43,472 nucleotides of DNA from CAYGBM01 sp964348225 (GTDB taxonomy: Bacteria; Patescibacteriota; Minisyncoccia; Minisyncoccales; CG1-02-41-26): positions 1 through 43,472 of the forward strand of contig CAYGBM010000028.1 in assembly GCA_964348225.1 (NCBI GenBank), in the 5' to 3' direction. The position numbers and the translations under genes are program-made. Under the pieces are notes generated by a model. The model saw nothing but the letters and a program-made list of their open reading frames with translations, did not search any database and had not been told where the DNA came from. Positions 37,771 to 43,472 of this stretch are shown piece after piece (position 1 is the first letter of the stretch; every line of letters begins with the position of its first letter).

Positions 37771-40700
37771 TTAGCCTTCGGTGATTTCGGTAGGAAGCTC
37801 TGGCGTTGGCTCTGGTGCTGGTTCTGGCTCTTCTGGTGGTGACTCTTCAGCAGGAGGAGGTTCTTCTTCTGGTGGCGGTCCGGGTTCTGGTTCGGGCTCA
37901 GGCTCTGGTGTTGGCTCTTCCACAGGAGGCTCGTCTGGAGGTGGTTCTTCAGGTGCTCCCGCCTCCGCTCCTGACGAAGCTTCGGCGGGCAAGGGCTCAA
38001 GCTCAGGTTCTCCTGGTTCTTCTGGGGGTGGTTCTGGTTCGGGCTCTGGCGTGGGTTCAGGCTCTACTGGCACTTCAGGTTCAGTGCTTGTTGCAGGCTC
38101 GGTGCTAGTGGCTGGTTCTGGGACGGGTTCTGTGTTTGTTGCAGGCTCTTCTGCAGGTAATTCGGGTGTAGGTGCAGGTTCGGGTTCAGGTTCAACAGCC
38201 TCGCATTTGCCCTCTACGCTTATCATTTCCCCACCTTTCATCTTAATGCAATAAGGCTCAGCAGTATCTTCATCATAAATGGTAATGCCTGTTGCTTTTG
38301 TTTCAGAGCCAATTTCTATTTCTTCGGCTTTAAGCTTTTTAACCTCTAATGTCCCAGAATCTGTAACTGTTAGACCAAGCGAAGCAAGCCCTGTTTTAAG
38401 CTGCTTGGAAGAAATACTAGCAAGTGTACCAGAAGCATCTTCTGCCACGCTTAATGGAGAGCTGGTTCCGGAAGTGAACAAGTTGCCTTCAAGATACAGG
38501 TTGCCAGATTCATCAAGTTCAGCAATGACTTCTCCCCGTTGATTATAAAGTATTAAAGAGTGTGGAGCGCTTGTTGCTTCAGCTATTCTAAATTGGTTGC
38601 CAAATATTAAGTCACCAACCGTGGTGGTGGCAGCAAAAATATTTGCCCAGCGCGTAGTTGTTGAAACACCAAGCGAATACACGTTATCGGCTGCTGGAAC
38701 AATATTGAAAGCGGTTGTAGTACCTGCTATCTGCAAAGTAGTACCTGGAGTGGTTGTGCCAATACCAACATAGCCGTTTTCATCAATTCTCATTACTTCA
38801 CTCAACGTGCTTGTGCTTTGCTTGGTATAAAAAGCAAGCTCACCTTGAGGAAAGGTTGAAGAAGCATTAAATATTGAAGCAATGCGGGCTGTTGTTGTTA
38901 CTGTGCCATCATCAGCTTCTGAATAGAATAGCAGTCCTGTACCTATGCCAGAGCCAGTAGTGGTTGAACCAGTATGGTAGAAACCAGCTACATCAACAAT
39001 AGTACTTGTTGCTGTGTCGTCTTGGAGCACGGTGAGGCGCTCAGTGGCAGTTGATGTACCAATAGCTGTTGAACCATCGCTTTTTACAACGAATACTTCT
39101 TGTTCATCAGCTCCAACATCAGTTAAAATCTTTAACAATCCTCCTGAAGGATAAGAGGAGCTGTCTGTTTCAGCATTTATAATAAAGGCTGCAGTGGTTG
39201 AAGCAGCAGCACCTTGAGTTACTTTAAATTCCTGTCCAGTGTTCACAAGCTCAACAATAACATCACCAGCATTACCAGTAGTTAAGGTAAGGTTCTCAGT
39301 GCCATTGCTATCACCAGCTACAACCCTTAGAGGACCCTCTGAGGTTATTTGAGAAACGCCTGTGTTCATAAAGACCAAATCATAATCAAAGCCAACATCA
39401 CCAGCTATGTCAACTGATAATGGTTGATGGAGTTCAACTACGGCTGAGCCAACCTGTATGCTTGAGGGATGTCCTGAACCTGTTGTTGGGGATGTAATTT
39501 CAACTCCTCCCCTGCCCATTACAACTACTCTGCCTGATTTATCAACAAAGAGCTCTGCTGTTCTTTCGTCATCATCGTATAAACGGATATGGTCAATGTA
39601 AAAGGTGGGTGAGCCATAGTCTTCATCTATTCTGAAACGGATCCATCCAATATTGCTTGAGGTGGCTTGAGCAATGTTCCATTCTTCGTATTGCCACTCA
39701 CCTATCTCTTGAATAGTTATGTTGTGAGTGGTGGTGGCTGGGGTTGAAGTGCAGTAGAACTGAGCAGATATCATTTGAGTGGTGCTAGCTGATGTTGAAG
39801 TTGTGTTGTAGCTTGCTTTAATCCAAAAGCCTATTCTTTCATAGCTTGACCAGTCTTCATTAGAGATGGTTTTGGTGATAGTGTCATTATCAGAACTATC
39901 TAGGGTGGTTGTAATCTTTAATGCTCCATCACCTCTTTTCACAGTGCTTGTGCCTGTTTCCAGAGACGTTGTGGTGTTCGCTCCATCAGAGCTTGACCAA
40001 TCGCTTACTGCTTCCATATCGTCAATGACTTCAGCATTGAAGTCGCCAAAGGCAAGCTCGGTTGACGAGGCAATGGTTAGTTTAGAGGTGGGAGTTACTG
40101 TACCAACACCTACATTGCCTGTGCCAGCATCAACATACAAAGCAGGCACAGCTGATGTGCCAAAGCCTGCACTTCCCCAAACATGGAACTTGTAGCTTGG
40201 GGTGGTGGTTGCAATGCCTACTCGGTCAGTGCCAGCGTTTACGTACAAAGCTGCTGTTGATGATGTGCCAACCTCAAAACTATCAGCTACAATCACATTA
40301 CCTAAGTTGGCTGCTGACAAGGTTAAATCATAGTTGCCAGAAGCAGAGTCCGTTTGCACATAACCAGGACCTGAGAATTTAATGTAAGCTGCGTTGGTGT
40401 TTGAGAATAAGAGGTCGTATGCTAAAGAAACATCGCCTGGAGAGTTGAAGGAAGCGGGTACATCGAATTGAGCTTGAACTGTATCTAATGTAAAGATGTC
40501 ATCTGAAACATAGTCAACATCAAAGTAAGTGCCTTGGAAATTGCCATCAGCATCAATATCAAAGACAATGGCAGTTGATGAGGCTGCTGTCGGGTTAACA
40601 TCTATGTCTATTATTGATGAAGTGGTAGCTACAGCTTGAATAGTGAGGGCTGATTGGTCAGCATCATCTTGGTCAAGTAATAGGGCTGTTACAGCATCGG

Positions 40701-41958
40701 TTGAGCCTACCTCTATCTCAAGCTTGGCAGCTGGGCTAGTCGTCCCGATGCCGACGTTGCCAGAACCAATTATACGAGCAAATTCTGTTCCTCCTTTTGT
40801 TCGAAAAGCAAAAAAACCATCTGCTGTTCCATCATCATCAACTGCAAAAATCATATTGCCATAACCAGGTGAATCTTCATTCTGAATGCTCTCAAAATGA
40901 GCACTAGAATCATCTACCCATATACTTAGTGATTCTGAAGTTAGTTCATTTCTTGATATGTAAAGCCGATTGTCTCCTATATTTGTATCAAAAACAAATT
41001 CTCCGTCCGTTCCGTGTGAAAAAACGAGAGAGTGAGTAGTATCATCTTGCCAAATAATGCCCACCTTTCCATTCTGATCTACTAACTGTAAAACAGCATC
41101 TTCTCCATCAGTATCTTCTTCTATGCGTAAAATAGTATCAGTCCCTACATTTGTTTTTTGGATATGTAAATCAACACTTGGACTCGTCGTCCCCACGCCC
41201 ACCCTCCCGTTCTGGGAGTCAACAAAGAGCGTTGGAATGCTTGAAGTGCCAACCGCCATATCACCCCAAACATGCAAGGGGTAAGCAGGAGTTGAGGTAG
41301 CTATGCCAACGTTTCCGCCATTTAAAATACTGAAAACGGTTGTAGCACCGTCTTTGAAATCAACGATGTTGCCAGAGCCGTCTTGACGCACAGTCAATAA
41401 AGCGCCGGTGGTGCTGGCAGTAATTGCAGTGGTGCTGGCAGACAGCAGCCCAGAGAATGTCCAAGCGCCAGTTATTGTTTCATCCTCAACCAAAGTGCCG
41501 AAAGCTGTTTCTTCTTTGCCCCCGAGCTTTTTTGCTTCAAAAGCAGCAGGCACTGCCCCTAATTTTTTGCGAGGCGCAAATATCTCCTCATAAGTTCCAT
41601 CGCACCCAGGGTCGTATTGAACCTCTAAATAAAGGGTTTGGTCAAAGTCAACACTTGATAATGATTGATGCGTGCCCAAAAGCAAAGAAAACAAACCATT
41701 GGTAGTTGTCGCTAAACTTGTGGCTGAGGTCCATTCTTCATTCCAAACCTCAGAGCCGCTGGTTGCTGCTGTCATTAACCTGAATTTCATACATTTGCCA
41801 CCATCAAGCACAGCCACACTGGTGCTGGCTGTCAACTTACCCTGGTAATTTATTTGCTCATTGAAAGCAGCATCAACAGTTAAAGCCACAAAAACAAAAC
41901 CTACCAGCAGAAATCCGGCTATGGCTATAACTGTATATTTTGTGAGGAAATTTTGCAT
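37771..41958 (-). CDS. Secreted fiber-like protein with tail-fiber repeats and Pro/Glu-rich tail, 1395 aa
   Basis: The signal peptide MQNFLTKYTVIAIAGFLLVG is followed by an INYQGKL-containing head (residues about 30-150). A long Thr/Ser-rich beta region contains many GNVGIGTTSPAAKLEI-type motifs (also GVGTTSPSVDLHI, GIATTTPSYKFHV, GIGTTTPGTTLQI), which occur in phage tail fibers and trimeric surface fibers. Near residue 640-780 a jelly-roll module occurs (DDMEAVSDWSSSDGAN, then IGWIRFRIDEDYGSPTFYIDHI). After ATGITIYDEDTAEPYCIKM comes a tail of about 150 residues made almost entirely of Pro, Glu, Ala and Thr. No C-terminal anchor is visible. It is probably an exported adhesive fiber. Confidence 0.82.
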   Translation of the reverse strand: MQNFLTKYTVIAIAGFLLVGFVFVALTVDAAFNEQINYQGKLTASTSVAVLDGGKCMKFRLMTAATSGSEVWNEEWTSATSLATTTNGLFSLLLGTHQSLSSVDFDQTLYLEVQYDPGCDGTYEEIFAPRKKLGAVPAAFEAKKLGGKEETAFGTLVEDETITGAWTFSGLLSASTTAITASTTGALLTVRQDGSGNIVDFKDGATTVFSILNGGNVGIATSTPAYPLHVWGDMAVGTSSIPTLFVDSQNGRVGVGTTSPSVDLHIQKTNVGTDTILRIEEDTDGEDAVLQLVDQNGKVGIIWQDDTTHSLVFSHGTDGEFVFDTNIGDNRLYISRNELTSESLSIWVDDSSAHFESIQNEDSPGYGNMIFAVDDDGTADGFFAFRTKGGTEFARIIGSGNVGIGTTSPAAKLEIEVGSTDAVTALLLDQDDADQSALTIQAVATTSSIIDIDVNPTAASSTAIVFDIDADGNFQGTYFDVDYVSDDIFTLDTVQAQFDVPASFNSPGDVSLAYDLLFSNTNAAYIKFSGPGYVQTDSASGNYDLTLSAANLGNVIVADSFEVGTSSTAALYVNAGTDRVGIATTTPSYKFHVWGSAGFGTSAVPALYVDAGTGNVGVGTVTPTSKLTIASSTELAFGDFNAEVIDDMEAVSDWSSSDGANTTTSLETGTSTVKRGDGALKITTTLDSSDNDTITKTISNEDWSSYERIGFWIKASYNTTSTSASTTQMISAQFYCTSTPATTTHNITIQEIGEWQYEEWNIAQATSSNIGWIRFRIDEDYGSPTFYIDHIRLYDDDERTAELFVDKSGRVVVMGRGGVEITSPTTGSGHPSSIQVGSAVVELHQPLSVDIAGDVGFDYDLVFMNTGVSQITSEGPLRVVAGDSNGTENLTLTTGNAGDVIVELVNTGQEFKVTQGAAASTTAAFIINAETDSSSYPSGGLLKILTDVGADEQEVFVVKSDGSTAIGTSTATERLTVLQDDTATSTIVDVAGFYHTGSTTTGSGIGTGLLFYSEADDGTVTTTARIASIFNASSTFPQGELAFYTKQSTSTLSEVMRIDENGYVGIGTTTPGTTLQIAGTTTAFNIVPAADNVYSLGVSTTTRWANIFAATTTVGDLIFGNQFRIAEATSAPHSLILYNQRGEVIAELDESGNLYLEGNLFTSGTSSPLSVAEDASGTLASISSKQLKTGLASLGLTVTDSGTLEVKKLKAEEIEIGSETKATGITIYDEDTAEPYCIKMKGGEMISVEGKCEAVEPEPEPAPTPELPAEEPATNTEPVPEPATSTEPATSTEPEVPVEPEPTPEPEPEPPPEEPGEPELEPLPAEASSGAEAGAPEEPPPDEPPVEEPTPEPEPEPEPGPPPEEEPPPAEESPPEEPEPAPEPTPELPTEITEG

Positions 41959-41963
41959 TTTCT

Positions 41964-42050
41964 ATTGATCTAAAATCTTAAATCTTTTTCTGCACAAACC
42001 CTTTTAGATTTTAGTTGTGGTTTTTAGATTTTCCTTTTTAGATTTTCTTT
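41964..42050. repeat. AATCTAAAA-type AT-rich inverted repeat
   Basis: The left part GATCTAAAATCTTAAATCT and the right part, with several TTTTTAGATTTT units, are imperfect inverted repeats around TTGTGGTTT. Its right edge forms the TAA stop of the fibronectin-III gene (the frame ends AAAATCTAA). Related sequence, in the opposite orientation, lies at 43396-43436, so the fibronectin-III gene is flanked by this family. Confidence 0.65.
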
Positions 42051-43384
42051 GTATCATTTATCCGGTATTCATGATAAATGTCTTCTTCCTTTTCCCCTTC
42101 CCTATGTCTTTTCCTCAAAAAAAGAATCAAAACTATCAAGATAAACAAACTAAGCAGAATTATTACTATTAATAAAATATGAAGCCACCACTGCTTGATT
42201 CTTTTCCACCAACTGACCTTAAGTGAAGCTGGAACGTATTCTGGAATCTCACTCACCTCAAGCTCGCCTTCAATATCTTTTAATGCCTGATTTTTATAAT
42301 CCAGAACATAAATACTCATTGGGTAATTGCGAGGATCTGGAGGTAATAGGGTTGCTAGATACCTCTTCTTGGCTTCATCTATTCTCAAGAGAAAAGAAAA
42401 GTATTTATCCTCTTTTTCCAGGGTTATCATCATTGTTTTTAAAACTTCTGGCACTTTTTCATAGTTAATAGAGATAGTTAAAGGAAATCTTTCTTTTAAA
42501 TGAACATATTTCCCATCAATAATGGCAAGCTTTTTCCCTTGCTGCCAAAAGTCAAAGTCTTCCAGGGTTAATTCCTCTACCTCAGGAGGTAATGGTTCTA
42601 TTGGCGGTTCTATGGGTGGCTCTATTGGCGGTTCTGGAGGCTCTGGGGGTACACCTGGCGCTTGCGGAACAGCTGAAATGATTGCCCCTGAAGAGAGATT
42701 ACCCTTTTTATCAAAAGCAAAAACAGTGTAATAGTATGTAACATTGTTGGTTAAACCCGTATCTTCAACAAACTCTCCCTTACCTGTATATACTATGGCG
42801 CCTTCCCAGGGATCTGCAGGATAAAAATCAGTACTTCTTACAACCCTTACTTCTTTAAAATCAATGTCGGGCGGATTTGTCCATTCCAAGGTTATCTTGG
42901 CATCACCAGGTACAGCCTCCAAATCAGTTACATTGGCTGGGGGTAAATCAAAAGCCAAGGTAGTAAACTGATAATCTCCTGTTTCTGATTCATTGTGGTT
43001 CTTATCTTTACAAACGATTTTAAAATGATAAATGGTTTCAGCTGAAAGATCAGTTAATTTAGCTAAGTGCTCTTTATAAAAAGTTATTTCAGATATAACC
43101 TCTATTCCATAGTCTGAGCTTGTTCCCCAAAAAACCTGGCAAGCAGCCCAGTCATCAGTTTGCCAAGAAATCGAGGCTAAGTTTGTAGTTATTTCAATAA
43201 CAGAAACATTATAAATTTCAGGTGGAGTTATATCAGGAATTAATGGAGTGCCACCTGGTGGGCTTGGCGCAGCCTCATCATCAACCGCTAAATTAACTGT
43301 TGTGTCATCTGAAACAGCAAAAACCGAACCCACTAGAAAGAGCTGAAAAAATAATAATGTTATAACTATCAATTTTTTGAACAT
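42038..43384 (-). CDS. Fibronectin type III surface protein with C-terminal membrane anchor
   Basis: The product is 448 aa. The signal peptide (residues 1-23, MFKKLIVITLLFFQLFLVGS) precedes two fibronectin-III modules: about residues 55-150 (PPEIYNVSVIEITTNLASISW, ETIYHFKIVCKDKNHNES) and 155-245 (VTDLEAVPGDAKITLEWTNP, YYYTVFAFDKKGNLSSG). A Pro/Glu spacer built of PPIEP repeats follows, then a beta-rich domain, then one transmembrane helix (about 400-425, LHILLIVIILLSLFILIVLI) and a charged cytosolic tail. It is the only anchored member of the surface block and could hold partners at the membrane; that role is an inference. The ATG is at 43382-43384. Confidence 0.85.
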   Translation of the reverse strand: MFKKLIVITLLFFQLFLVGSVFAVSDDTTVNLAVDDEAAPSPPGGTPLIPDITPPEIYNVSVIEITTNLASISWQTDDWAACQVFWGTSSDYGIEVISEITFYKEHLAKLTDLSAETIYHFKIVCKDKNHNESETGDYQFTTLAFDLPPANVTDLEAVPGDAKITLEWTNPPDIDFKEVRVVRSTDFYPADPWEGAIVYTGKGEFVEDTGLTNNVTYYYTVFAFDKKGNLSSGAIISAVPQAPGVPPEPPEPPIEPPIEPPIEPLPPEVEELTLEDFDFWQQGKKLAIIDGKYVHLKERFPLTISINYEKVPEVLKTMMITLEKEDKYFSFLLRIDEAKKRYLATLLPPDPRNYPMSIYVLDYKNQALKDIEGELEVSEIPEYVPASLKVSWWKRIKQWWLHILLIVIILLSLFILIVLILFLRKRHREGEKEEDIYHEYRINDTKKI

Positions 43385-43395
43385 ATCATCTTTGA

Positions 43396-43436
43396 ATCTA
43401 AAATCTTAAATCTAAAAAGTAAAAACCACATCTAAA
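43396..43436. repeat. Partial AATCTAAAA-type AT-rich repeat at the window edge
   Basis: AATCTAAAATCTTAAATCT and AAAAACCACATCTAAAAAG match, in inverted orientation, parts of 41964-42050. The remaining 43437-43472 is AT-rich with no recognisable gene, so the element may continue beyond the window. Confidence 0.5.
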
Positions 43437-43472
43437 AAGTTAAATCTTTCTTTTGTTTTTCATAGTTAATAA

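Noticed and set aside
37781..38254. A 157-codon plus-strand frame rich in Gly and Ser opposite the end of the fiber-like gene
   Set aside because: It is the exact mirror of the Pro/Glu-rich tail on the minus strand. Low complexity alone keeps it open, and it has no ribosome-binding site or promoter.

Overview
The window is a compact, gene-dense piece of a bacterial chromosome, almost all of it on the minus strand. It most resembles a Candidate Phyla Radiation (Patescibacteria, probably Parcubacteria-type) genome. The reasons are divergent, short housekeeping proteins, an archaeal-type phosphoglycerate mutase, few Shine-Dalgarno sites, many ATGA start/stop overlaps, and giant LamG-repeat secreted proteins with short signal peptides. 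The assignment is an inference from gene content; no rRNA is present. TGA is a normal stop (PfkB kinase, trxB, eno and a LamG gene all end in it), so the UGA-glycine code of Gracilibacteria/Absconditabacteria is excluded.

Layout. 1-4.6 kb: an N-terminal membrane-protein fragment, xthA, a PspC-domain protein, tRNA-Thr(UGU), a small membrane protein, tsf and rpsB; then, on the plus strand, rpmE and a short prfA. 4.7-12.7 kb: a long minus-strand run acs > ppsA > PfkB kinase > ferredoxin > rplY > coiled-coil lytic transglycosylase. 12.9-15.2 kb: thioredoxin-like > glutaredoxin > gapA > small membrane protein. 15.4-18.8 kb: trxB > eno > apgM with 4-bp overlaps. 18.9-24.8 kb: O-antigen-ligase-like/TPR protein > ftsZ-like, then galU > nnrD. 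24.8-43.4 kb: a cell-surface island with a REP-type transposase, two LamG giants (about 2447 and 1395 aa), a mobile four-helix-bundle element, a fiber-like protein (1395 aa) and a fibronectin-III membrane protein.

How the genes work together. Gap, ApgM, Eno and PpsA form the lower glycolytic/gluconeogenic trunk, and Acs feeds or drains acetyl-CoA. These enzymes are interleaved with redox proteins (TrxB, Grx, a thioredoxin-fold protein, a ferredoxin). The 18-kb surface block encodes exported, repeat-rich proteins that plausibly mediate attachment to a host or surface.

The most unusual aspect is the number of palindromic elements, several of which have become protein-coding. They include a 168-nt fully foldable element upstream of tsf with a 38-nt deletion derivative downstream; a 76-bp palindrome in frame in rplY; a hairpin/AT-repeat insertion in ppsA; REP hairpins translated at both ends and in the middle of their own transposase; a shared 15-nt palindrome in the trxB leader and inside a LamG gene; five back-to-back perfect hairpins between ftsZ and galU; and a four-helix-bundle gene in AT-rich inverted repeats with a gene-less derivative one gene away. 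No intergenic stretch exceeds about 215 bp.
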